Below, one piece after another: positions 19,052 to 27,957 of a stretch of DNA of 34,747 nt. Under the pieces are notes generated by a model, which was not told the origin of the DNA, ran no database searches, and worked only from the letters and a program-made list of their open reading frames with translations. Location of the stretch: NCBI GenBank assembly GCA_025363495.1, contig JANYDR010000253.1, positions 1 through 34,747 on the forward strand, given 5' to 3'. The first letter of the stretch is position 1. Each line of letters starts with the position of its first letter. This stretch comes from Cyclobacteriaceae bacterium (GTDB lineage Bacteria > Bacteroidota > Bacteroidia > Cytophagales > Cyclobacteriaceae). The translations under genes were made by a program, and so were the position numbers.

Positions 19052-19453
19052 ATGAAAACTGCATTTACTTTATCCCTCTTTTTTGTAGCCGTTGCCACAA
19101 TGGCCCAAACGAGTTCTGAATTACCACGTAATGAATTTGTAATCAATCTTTCTGAAAACAGCTTATCCCTGAAACCGGGTGAGGGTAAACAAGTGATGGT
19201 TTCAATTTTACGATCCAAGTCTTATTCAAAGGCAGAGGCGGTTCTTGGCTTCTCAAATAAACTACCGGAAGGAATTACCATACAATACGAGCCGGCAAAA
19301 GGAATTTTTGAAACGAGTGTTGCAACGATCAATGCAAGTCCTGAGACAGCGTTAGGAACATATCAGATAATATTTAATGGCACACTAAATTTTAAGACCA
19401 AGGGATCGATTCTTAAAATTTCAGTAGGCAATGAGAGTGTAGCGTCGAAGTGA
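19052..19453 (+). CDS. small exported hypothetical protein
   Basis: Signal peptide MKTAFTLSLFFVAVATMAQ and beta-rich Ig-like mature region. Start placed at ATG 19052, not the ORF-track 18953. Confidence 0.75.
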   Translation: MKTAFTLSLFFVAVATMAQTSSELPRNEFVINLSENSLSLKPGEGKQVMVSILRSKSYSKAEAVLGFSNKLPEGITIQYEPAKGIFETSVATINASPETALGTYQIIFNGTLNFKTKGSILKISVGNESVASK

Positions 19454-19461
19454 TTTTAAAG

Positions 19462-19496
19462 GATTGAGAAGTTGAGCGTCCAACTTCTCAATCTTT
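19462..19496. terminator. hairpin between convergent genes (candidate bidirectional terminator)
   Basis: 13-bp perfect stem GATTGAGAAGTTG / CAACTTCTCAATC, loop AGCGTC, then TTT. Confidence 0.85.
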
Positions 19497-20151
19497 ATAT
19501 CTTCTTAACGGCCACAATCAGCCACATTTCATCTCCTTTTTCTGCTTTGCGATCAACGAAGCGGTCTTGTTTTTTGATGATAGTAAAACCTGCTTTCTTT
19601 AAATCTTCAAGAGCGAAATTAATTCCTAATTCATGTTTACTTTCCTGCTCTTTCCGTGTCAGAGTTCTTCTTTCTTCAGCGACAGGTTCACAAAGAACAA
19701 GGCGACCACCTGCTTTTAAGGATGATTTGATTTGCTCCAGAATTTTATCGTGTTCATTCATCTCATGATAAGTATCAAGAATAAATACTGCATCAAGAGA
19801 GTTTAACGGAAGCCTTGGATTATCATAATCTCCTTTAATAGTTATTACATTTTTTATTGAACGTTTTTCCAGAATAGCCTGAAGGCGATCAAGCTTTGTC
19901 TGCTCAACATCTACCGCGTACACCTTTCCAGTGCTTCCCACTGCAGGGGATAGTTTTACGGTAAGATAGCCCTCATGAGAGCCGACGTCAGCAACGAGAG
20001 TTCCTTGTTTTTGAATTCCGTATTTGATTATTTCATCGGCCTTTTGCCATCGGTCCCGATCTGCCCAGGCACTTTCGGTATAGACATTTTTCCACTGGTC
20101 CTGAAATAACGGGATCCAGCAAATCAAAAGAAGAAGGACATTAGTATTCAT
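19495..20151 (-). CDS. class I SAM-dependent methyltransferase with N-terminal signal-like segment
   Basis: VADVGSHEGYLTVKLSPAVGSTGKVYAVDVE (motif I), LDAVFILDTYHEM, LKAGGRLVLCEP; N-terminus MNTNVLLLLICWIPLFQ. Confidence 0.88.
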   Translation of the reverse strand: MNTNVLLLLICWIPLFQDQWKNVYTESAWADRDRWQKADEIIKYGIQKQGTLVADVGSHEGYLTVKLSPAVGSTGKVYAVDVEQTKLDRLQAILEKRSIKNVITIKGDYDNPRLPLNSLDAVFILDTYHEMNEHDKILEQIKSSLKAGGRLVLCEPVAEERRTLTRKEQESKHELGINFALEDLKKAGFTIIKKQDRFVDRKAEKGDEMWLIVAVKKI

Positions 20152-20202
20152 TCTATTCTTGTTGAGTTTATTTAACTATGTCAAATCTCAGTAATTTTCG
20201 AA

Positions 20203-20733
20203 ATGAAAAAGCTTAAGCTTGAAGAATTAGGTAGAATATCTGTGGATGAATTTAAAGATGCTGAAAAACTACCCGTTTGCATTTTCTTGGATAATGTAAG
20301 AAGTCTGCACAACGTAGGGTCTGCATTCAGGACAGCGGATGCTTTCAGGCTTGAAAAAATATACCTGACCGGTATCACAGGAACACCACCTCACCGGGAG
20401 ATACACAAAACCGCATTGGGGGCCACTGAATCCGTTGCCTGGGACTATTCAGAGTCTCCTCGTAAGGCGATTCAGGGTTTGAAGAAAGATGGCTACGTGA
20501 TTGTCGTAGTGGAACAAACAACAGAAAGCAAACCACTGCATGAATTTCAACCAGAATCGCAGAAAAAGTATTGTCTCGTATTTGGCAATGAGGTGAATGG
20601 CGTTAGTGAAGAAGTGCTTGATCAAGCAGATTTGGCTCTGGAGATACCTCAAACAGGGACTAAACACTCATTGAATGTGGCGGTATGCCTTGGGATTGTA
20701 GCGTGGGAGGTTTTGAAAAAACTTAAATTATAA
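20203..20733 (+). CDS. TrmH/SpoU-family RNA 2'-O-methyltransferase
   Basis: FLDNVRSLHNVGSAFRTADAF, LVFGNEVNGVSEEVLDQAD, ALEIPQTGTKHSLNVAVCLGI - SpoU motifs 1-3. Confidence 0.93.
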   Translation: MKKLKLEELGRISVDEFKDAEKLPVCIFLDNVRSLHNVGSAFRTADAFRLEKIYLTGITGTPPHREIHKTALGATESVAWDYSESPRKAIQGLKKDGYVIVVVEQTTESKPLHEFQPESQKKYCLVFGNEVNGVSEEVLDQADLALEIPQTGTKHSLNVAVCLGIVAWEVLKKLKL

Positions 20734-20762
20734 AACGCAAACGTGTGATATTCAGGATTTGA

Positions 20763-20770
20763 TACCTTTG
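20763..20770 (+). promoter_or_regulatory. candidate -7 element TACCTTTG
   Basis: Perfect TAnnTTTG 22 nt upstream of ATG 20792; -33 poor. Confidence 0.45.
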
Positions 20771-20791
20771 TCCGATTCAATTTCAAACACC

Positions 20792-21652
20792 ATGAAGAAA
20801 TTATTATTTGTACTCATGCTTGTGGTGACAGTTACCACAATAAACTTTGCGCAGACCTCTGCGTCAAGTGTTTGTGACCTTGCATCAGTTATTCAGGTTG
20901 ACGGACCATCCAATGAGTGGCCGATGGACTGGATTAAAGATGATGACAAGATATTTAGCTACAATGTATGTCATGATGATAATAACATATACATCCGTGT
21001 AAAAACAAGTGATGAAATAACCAAAAGAAAAATTGCGCATTTTGGGTTCACCGTGTGGATGGATCCAAAGGGTAAAAGGAAGAAAAAATTAGGACTTCGC
21101 TTTCCTACAGGCGTTGAAGCAAATGAAAGAATGGAAAAATATCGCGGACCAGGGATGGAGAAAAAAGAGCTGACTACTCCGGAGAGAGATTCCCTTCAAA
21201 AAAAGATGAATAGGGAATTTATCACAGACATACAGATACTTGAACTTCTTGGATTGACAGATGAACCTTTAACAAGTTCGAGGGCGGGTATTACAAATGG
21301 ACTTAAGGTTGGAATTGCTCCTGAAAGCGATGGTAGTTATGTATATGAGGCACTGATTCCGTTTAAATCATTCAGACTTTCCAAGGCTTCTATTGCTACG
21401 TTGGGAATAGGCTTTGAAACAGGAAAATTTACTCCACCACCACAAAAGATAGCCAACACGGTCCCAACGGGTGGTGCTGGCAGTAATAGAGGCTACGGCG
21501 GAGGCGGTGGTGGTTATGGAGGTGGAGGCGGCTACGGTGGAGGTGGTTTTGGCGGCTCCAGTGGACGGAATCGTAATCTTGGTGGTTCCGGTTACCGCAC
21601 TACTCCCATGATGACCTCTGCAAGCGCGTGGACTACTTTAAAACTGAAATGA
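20792..21652 (+). CDS. exported hypothetical protein with Gly-rich low-complexity C-terminal segment
   Basis: Signal peptide MKKLLFVLMLVVTVTTINFAQ; DOMON/CBM9-like 'IQVDGPSNEW...NNIYIRVKTSDE'; GYGGGGGGYGGGGGYGGGGFGG. Confidence 0.78.
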   Translation: MKKLLFVLMLVVTVTTINFAQTSASSVCDLASVIQVDGPSNEWPMDWIKDDDKIFSYNVCHDDNNIYIRVKTSDEITKRKIAHFGFTVWMDPKGKRKKKLGLRFPTGVEANERMEKYRGPGMEKKELTTPERDSLQKKMNREFITDIQILELLGLTDEPLTSSRAGITNGLKVGIAPESDGSYVYEALIPFKSFRLSKASIATLGIGFETGKFTPPPQKIANTVPTGGAGSNRGYGGGGGGYGGGGGYGGGGFGGSSGRNRNLGGSGYRTTPMMTSASAWTTLKLK

Positions 21653-21665
21653 TATAATTCAGATA

Positions 21666-22862
21666 TTGAAGCCCACTTCAGACAGGTATAATCAACGAGG
21701 GGTTTCGGCCTCGAAGGAAGATGTTCACCAGGCGATACAGCACCTGGACAAGGGACTTTTTCCGAAAGCTTTTTGCAAGATCGTACCTGATCTGCTGGCC
21801 GGTGATGCGAACTATTGTACTATCATGCATGCAGATGGCGCTGGTACAAAATCTTCTTTAGCATATCTATACTGGAAAGAAACCGGGGACCTGTCCGTTT
21901 GGAAAGGCATCGCGCAGGATGCTATTATCATGAATGTTGACGACCTTTTATGTGTCGGCGCAACAGGCCCCATTTTTCTTTCATCAACCATTGGCAGAAA
22001 TAAGAATCGTATTCCCGGAGAAGTAATATCTACTATAATCAATGGCACCGAGGAAGTTTTGACGATGCTCCGGTCACATGGAATGGAGATTTATAGTACA
22101 GGTGGAGAGACTGCTGACGTTGGAGATTTAGTGAGAACTATTATTGTTGATAGTACTGTAACGTCACGGATGAGACGCGAAGATGTTATTGACAACAGTA
22201 AAATTCGGGCAGGTGATGTCATTGTTGGATTGTCTTCCTATGGACAGGCAACGTATGAGTCAGAATACAATGGAGGTATGGGCAGTAATGGACTTACGTC
22301 TGCACGACATGATGTTTTTGATCATGAATATTCCTTAAAATATCCTGAATCATTTGATGCTGAAGTTCCGGAAGATTTGATTTATAGCGGCAGGTATAAG
22401 GTCACTGACCACATTCCTTCCGTTCCTGTTAATATTGGTAAGCTGGTACTTTCCCCCACCAGAACCTATGCACCGGTTTTAATTGAGGTATTAAGTGAAA
22501 TGCGATCGCATGTTAATGGACTGGTGCATTGCAGCGGCGGAGCCCAAACTAAAGTATTGCACTTTATTGAAAATCTTCATGTGATCAAAGATAATTTCTT
22601 TGATGTTCCACCGCTTTTCAATCTCATTTATGAACAGAGCGCAACCTCCTGGCAGGAGATGTACAAAGTCTTTAATATGGGCCATCGTATGGAAGTCTAT
22701 TTGCCAGAAAAATATGCGGAACGCGTGATTTCAATTTCAAATAAATTCGGAGTAGCAGCACAAATTATCGGGCGAGTTGAGGCTGCTGAGAAGAGCCAGG
22801 TTACAATAAGAAGTGAAAAAGGGGAGTTTGTTTACGGGATACCAGTTGCCGCATCCAAGTGA
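21666..22862 (+). CDS. purM: phosphoribosylformylglycinamidine cyclo-ligase (AIR synthase)
   Basis: RYNQRGVSASKEDVHQAI, MHADGAGTKSSLAY, AQDAIIMNVDDLLCVGA, STGGETADVGDLVRT. TTG start. Confidence 0.88.
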   Translation: MKPTSDRYNQRGVSASKEDVHQAIQHLDKGLFPKAFCKIVPDLLAGDANYCTIMHADGAGTKSSLAYLYWKETGDLSVWKGIAQDAIIMNVDDLLCVGATGPIFLSSTIGRNKNRIPGEVISTIINGTEEVLTMLRSHGMEIYSTGGETADVGDLVRTIIVDSTVTSRMRREDVIDNSKIRAGDVIVGLSSYGQATYESEYNGGMGSNGLTSARHDVFDHEYSLKYPESFDAEVPEDLIYSGRYKVTDHIPSVPVNIGKLVLSPTRTYAPVLIEVLSEMRSHVNGLVHCSGGAQTKVLHFIENLHVIKDNFFDVPPLFNLIYEQSATSWQEMYKVFNMGHRMEVYLPEKYAERVISISNKFGVAAQIIGRVEAAEKSQVTIRSEKGEFVYGIPVAASK

Positions 22863-23077
22863 AAAGAGAATTGCTTTCGTTATAGACATTGCCCCAATAG
22901 CAAACCTCAATACCTTCCCAATTATTGTCTATAAAGTTGTTAGTTTTTCAATTTGTTCCAGCCTTGCAACAGGTATCCGGCAACCGGCAACTTCCTTCAA
23001 AAATATCCCAACCGGCCATCCCACTTGCCTTTTTATAGCTTAAGAATTCTCTAACTTCATTTTTTAAAACCCTAATA

Positions 23078-25900
23078 ATGAAAAGATCTTTCGTTGTTTT
23101 TTTGCTGGTAAGCATGGCATGTGTTGCCTTTTCTCAGAAGAAATCAACACCAGCCCCCATTCAAAAAAAGGTACTAACACATGCTGTCTATGATTCGTGG
23201 AAGGAGATTAATTACAAGTCTCTAACACCTGATGGAAATTTTGTAGCCTATGCAGTCAATCCACAAGACGGCGATGGTAAGGTTGTTTTTTATAATTTGA
23301 AGACCGCATCATCTGATTCGATTCGGCGAGCTGATAATGTTTCATTGACATTCGATAGCCGTTATGCTATCGTCAAAATAAAACCACAACAAAAACTCGT
23401 GAAGGATCTTCGCCGGCAGAAAAAGAAAAAAGAAGATTTGCCAAAAGATTCCCTTGGCATTTACTCGTTCACTTCCCGCAAAACGGAGAAGATACCTGAT
23501 GTTCGTTCATATAAAATTCCTGAAAAGGCGGCATCATGGATAGCATATCAACTTGAACCAAAGAAGGAGGTAAAACCGAAAGCTGATGATAAAGCAAAGG
23601 CGGAGGTAAAGAAACCAAAAAAGAAAAAGATCAACTCCGATGAGAACGGCTTTACCCTGGTTGTTAGAAAATTAGGGGTAGAAAAAATAGCATCGTTTGA
23701 ATTCGTTAAGGACTATTCATTCGCTAAATACGGACAAGGATTACTTTTTTCATCTGGAGGCAATGATAGTACGATGAAAGCAGGGGTTTATTGGCATGAT
23801 TTAAATCAGCAAAAACTTCAATCATTATTTGAAGGAAAAAGCAAATACAAATTTAAGGGACTCGCAATAAGTGAAGATGGCACACAGGTTTCTTTCCTTG
23901 CAGACAGCGATACAACAAAAGCACTAGTCAGGCACTTTCAATTATATCATTGGAAGTCTGGAAATCAATCGGCAACACTTCTGGATATTGAACGCACACT
24001 TGCTATTCCCCAGAACTGGACAGTAAGTGAAAACTACCCACCGTCATTTTCAAAAGATGGGGGTAAGTTATTCTTTGGATCTGCACCGATACCTGTGGTT
24101 CAAGACACTACACTTTTGCCGGAGGAAATTGTAAGTGTGGAGGTGTGGGGTGGGAATGATGAATACATCTATCCCCAGCAAAACAAGCAGGTGGATGCAG
24201 AAAGAAAGCGCTCCTACACGGCGGCAATCGATTTAGCAGAAAAGAGGATCATTCAATTGGCGGACCGCGAAATCCCTTCAATAGAGTTGGGCGATGAAGG
24301 TAATGCGTCAGTTGCCCTTGGGGAAACAAATGTTCCTTACCGGAAAATGACAACCTGGGACCCTTCTGCTTATAATGATCTTTATCTTTTTGATCTGAAA
24401 GGACAGCAACGCAAAACAATTGCTAAAAAGGTAAAAGGGAATGCAAGTCTTTCACCCAGGGCAAATTATGTCTACTGGTTTAGCTTGCCGGATACTGCCT
24501 GGTTTGCGTACTCAGTTACAAATGAGAAAATTTTTAATCTAAATGATCGGTTAAAACTTAATGTAGCGGACGAAGAGAATGATACACCAGACTATCCGCG
24601 CTCGTATGGAATAGCTGGCTGGACATTAGATGATCAGTTGTTTATCGTTTATGATCGTTACGATCTCTGGGCCCTTGATCCGCAAAATCAAAAGGCACCT
24701 GTCAATCTTACAAAAACGGGCCGGCTGGATAAAATTATTTTCCGTTACGTGCGACTGGACAATGAAGAAAGATTCATAGATCCATCCAAAGAACTTTTGC
24801 TATCGGCTGTGAATGAAATGACAAAAGCATCTGGTTATTACAGGCTTTCTCTCATAGATGGAAAACTAACAAAACTCCTGATGGATAATTATCGCTTTGG
24901 TGGGATCGTCAAAGCGAAAAACTCAAATCAACTTCTTTATACACGGGAGAGTTTCCGCGAATTTCCGGACGTATGGACTGCGGACATCAATTTCAATGGC
25001 GTGAAAAGGATCAGCGACGTAAATCCGCAAATGAAAAATTATTTCTGGGGAAATGTAGAGCCAGTGAAATGGACTTCATTGGATAACATGGCACTGAATG
25101 GAATGCTATTCAAACCGGAAGGATTCGACCCCAAAAAGAAGTATCCGATGATCGTTTATTTCTATGAAAAAGAAAGCGACAATCTATATCAGCATCACAA
25201 ACCTGAACCAGGGCGATCAACTATTAATCGTGCGGTATATACCAGTAATGGGTATCTCGTGTTTGTGCCGGACATTGTTTATCGAACAGGTTTTCCGGGC
25301 GAAAGTGCGATCAATTGTATTATGCCAGGTGTGACGGCACTCGTAGATCGGGGCTTTGTAGATGAAAAAAATATCGGCATCCAGGGACATAGTTGGGGTG
25401 GTTATCAGATTGCGTATATGCTTACAAGAACTAATCTCTTCAAAGCCGCGGAAGCAGGAGCAGTGGTGGCAAATATGATCAGCGCTTATGGGGGCATTCG
25501 GTGGGGAACAGGTCTCAGCCGGATGTTTCAGTACGAACATACACAAAGTCGCATAGGAGGTACATTGTGGGAGAAGCCTATGCATTATATTGAGAACTCG
25601 CCAATTTTCTTTGCTGATAAAATTCAGACGCCATTGTTATTACTTCACAATGACGCGGATGATGCCGTGCCGTGGTATCAGGGTATAGAAATGTATATGG
25701 CTATGCGAAGACTTAATAAACCGGTGTGGATGCTTAACTATAATGGTGAACCGCATTGGCCAGTAAAGCGGGAAAACAGAATTGACTTTCAAACGCGTAT
25801 GATGCAATACTTTGATTATTATCTCAAAGGTGCAGTGGAGCCGGAGTGGATGAAGAAGGGGGTGCCGGCTACGGAAAAGGGAATTACGAAGGGATATTAG
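23078..25900 (+). CDS. exported S9 family (prolyl oligopeptidase-type) peptidase
   Basis: Signal peptide; beta-propeller-like N-terminal region; GIQGHSWGGYQIAYMLTR (Ser), HNDADDAVPWYQG (Asp), GEPHWP (His). Confidence 0.9.
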   Translation: MKRSFVVFLLVSMACVAFSQKKSTPAPIQKKVLTHAVYDSWKEINYKSLTPDGNFVAYAVNPQDGDGKVVFYNLKTASSDSIRRADNVSLTFDSRYAIVKIKPQQKLVKDLRRQKKKKEDLPKDSLGIYSFTSRKTEKIPDVRSYKIPEKAASWIAYQLEPKKEVKPKADDKAKAEVKKPKKKKINSDENGFTLVVRKLGVEKIASFEFVKDYSFAKYGQGLLFSSGGNDSTMKAGVYWHDLNQQKLQSLFEGKSKYKFKGLAISEDGTQVSFLADSDTTKALVRHFQLYHWKSGNQSATLLDIERTLAIPQNWTVSENYPPSFSKDGGKLFFGSAPIPVVQDTTLLPEEIVSVEVWGGNDEYIYPQQNKQVDAERKRSYTAAIDLAEKRIIQLADREIPSIELGDEGNASVALGETNVPYRKMTTWDPSAYNDLYLFDLKGQQRKTIAKKVKGNASLSPRANYVYWFSLPDTAWFAYSVTNEKIFNLNDRLKLNVADEENDTPDYPRSYGIAGWTLDDQLFIVYDRYDLWALDPQNQKAPVNLTKTGRLDKIIFRYVRLDNEERFIDPSKELLLSAVNEMTKASGYYRLSLIDGKLTKLLMDNYRFGGIVKAKNSNQLLYTRESFREFPDVWTADINFNGVKRISDVNPQMKNYFWGNVEPVKWTSLDNMALNGMLFKPEGFDPKKKYPMIVYFYEKESDNLYQHHKPEPGRSTINRAVYTSNGYLVFVPDIVYRTGFPGESAINCIMPGVTALVDRGFVDEKNIGIQGHSWGGYQIAYMLTRTNLFKAAEAGAVVANMISAYGGIRWGTGLSRMFQYEHTQSRIGGTLWEKPMHYIENSPIFFADKIQTPLLLLHNDADDAVPWYQGIEMYMAMRRLNKPVWMLNYNGEPHWPVKRENRIDFQTRMMQYFDYYLKGAVEPEWMKKGVPATEKGITKGY

Positions 25901-27945
25901 ATCTTTAGAATAACTAATTCAACCCTTCTATTAAGTGCCCTGCTTTCATCACTGTCGTTTGGCGAAATCGGTTTACTTTTTCCGTATCCCTTTGCTTCAA
26001 ATCGGGTATTGTTAATGCCTTTTTTATTTAGATAGACCACAACACTTTTGGCTCTTCGTACCGAGAGCTTGTTATTGTAATCTTCATTTCCAACGTCATC
26101 AGTGTGGGCTGCGATTTCGATAATAACTGTTGGATTTTGATGCATCAATTCAATAATACGATCTAATTCAGGATAGGATGCCGGTTTTAAATCGGAAGAG
26201 GCCGTTTCAAAAGTTATGTTATTCAGGGTTAGGGACGCACCCTCAGCAATTGGAGTTATTACCATTTGAAGTCGTTGTATGCCATCTGGTCCAATCTCTC
26301 CTTCGCCAGCTACTATAATTACAGTTGAGAAGAAATAGCCCTTCTCACTACTTGCCGCCACCTGATACCGGTCACCTCTTCGAAGCAATATCGACCTCTC
26401 TGACTCGGCAATGATTACCTCATTTTCATCCAGGTTATTGAAAGTCACTTTAGTTTTAACACGTTGCTTCGTTGTTATATCGGTTACTTCTGCCAGGAAT
26501 CTTACCTTATCATGAGTCATAAATAAAGTAATCACAGTATCAGGCTTAAATGTATGTGAATCAAAAATTATTGTCTTTTTAACTTCAGGATACAAATGAG
26601 CAGAGGCGGAGAGCGTGTATTGATTGGCAGATTCAAAAAGTAATTTGGGGCTGGGATGACTAATGCGTAGCGAGTCTTTCAGTAAAGAAATTCCATGTTG
26701 GTCAGTGATATGAGCCATGGAAGCCACGGGAATTTTAAGATCATGGTCCATAGTTACGATCGTGGCATGATAGTCTGATCTTAGATTGATATCAATGTCG
26801 ACTTGTTTATAGGTTTCCTGTTTCCGCAGATCAAAATCCCGAACCTCTTTCAAGTATAATGGATTTCTGAATTCAACTCGAAAGTGTGAGCCAGCCGCCA
26901 ATACAAGACTGAAGCGTCCATCATTGGGATTATTCTCCAGCGTTATTGTTTCTCCGGTGCCCAGATCTTTCACTACAATAATCGCAGGAAGTGTGGTTTT
27001 ATTTTTTTCAGAGCGGACGAAGCCCTGAACAGTTACATTAATCATCTGTCGATACTCCAGCGGTACGGGTAGGGCGTAGATATCTTTTTTGGTATAATAA
27101 AAAATAATATCACCTGCGGCCGAAATAGTTGGAGATTGGTCGTTTTCTTCTGAATTGATAAAATCAAGCGGCTTTGCTTCAGCCCAGGTACTATCAGTAT
27201 TTTTCCTGGTTTGGAATAAATCATACTTACCTTTTCCTTCTGGTACGATGGCGGAAAAAATCAGAGTATGATTGTCGGCCATGATGCGGGGATCCCTCAC
27301 GCATCCCTTATTGATCTGCTCAGGAAGTTTTTTTGGTTCACCCCATTTACCGTCAGGTTGTTTGTGAGAAACATAGATCTCAAAGCAATTCTCCCGACTC
27401 TTTTTATCCAGAGGATTATCATAATTTATTCGAATGAAATAGAGGGAATTTCCGTTAGCGGAAATAGAGGGGAATCCTTCATAATCCTCGGTGTTTATAG
27501 GCGCACCGACATCAATCGGCTCGCTCCATTGGGTAGCATTTATTCTTTCAGAATAAAAAATATCTTCACTCGTCGTGACACCTTCAATGAATGCCGTAAA
27601 AAAAAGTTGATTTCCATCGTAACTCAAACTTGGCCCTGCAAGAAAATTACATTTTTCATTGATGGCAGTAATAGGAATGACTTCACTCCAACTTCCATCC
27701 GCATTTTTTGTAGATTCAAAAAGCTCCCAACGCTCTTCGTCGCGTTTCGGATTTGAATTTCGATTACTTTGAAGAATCATTGTCTTACCGTCGGCGCTAA
27801 TGGTCGGCGCAAATTCTGTAAACTTTTCAGTGCTGATGACATCAACTCGTTTTGGTTCATCTTGATTCTGTTGCGCTGTAAGCGTCGAAGAAAAAAGAAT
27901 TAGAAATAAAATGATTGAAAGCCGGTGAAGACTCAAAGTTGCCAT
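25897..27945 (-). CDS. PD40 beta-propeller + OmpA C-terminal domain protein
   Basis: PTISADGKTMILQSNRN, PSISANGNSLYFIR (PD40); VIIEIAAHTDDVGNEDYNNKLSVRRAKSVVVYLNKKGI...NRRVELVI (OmpA). Confidence 0.9.
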   Translation of the reverse strand: MATLSLHRLSIILFLILFSSTLTAQQNQDEPKRVDVISTEKFTEFAPTISADGKTMILQSNRNSNPKRDEERWELFESTKNADGSWSEVIPITAINEKCNFLAGPSLSYDGNQLFFTAFIEGVTTSEDIFYSERINATQWSEPIDVGAPINTEDYEGFPSISANGNSLYFIRINYDNPLDKKSRENCFEIYVSHKQPDGKWGEPKKLPEQINKGCVRDPRIMADNHTLIFSAIVPEGKGKYDLFQTRKNTDSTWAEAKPLDFINSEENDQSPTISAAGDIIFYYTKKDIYALPVPLEYRQMINVTVQGFVRSEKNKTTLPAIIVVKDLGTGETITLENNPNDGRFSLVLAAGSHFRVEFRNPLYLKEVRDFDLRKQETYKQVDIDINLRSDYHATIVTMDHDLKIPVASMAHITDQHGISLLKDSLRISHPSPKLLFESANQYTLSASAHLYPEVKKTIIFDSHTFKPDTVITLFMTHDKVRFLAEVTDITTKQRVKTKVTFNNLDENEVIIAESERSILLRRGDRYQVAASSEKGYFFSTVIIVAGEGEIGPDGIQRLQMVITPIAEGASLTLNNITFETASSDLKPASYPELDRIIELMHQNPTVIIEIAAHTDDVGNEDYNNKLSVRRAKSVVVYLNKKGINNTRFEAKGYGKSKPISPNDSDESRALNRRVELVILKI

Positions 27946-27957
27946 ATTGTGAGATTG

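Noticed and set aside
22813-23043. 76-aa ORF spanning the purM end and the intergenic region
   Set aside because: Starts inside purM, no recognisable family, composition like noncoding DNA.
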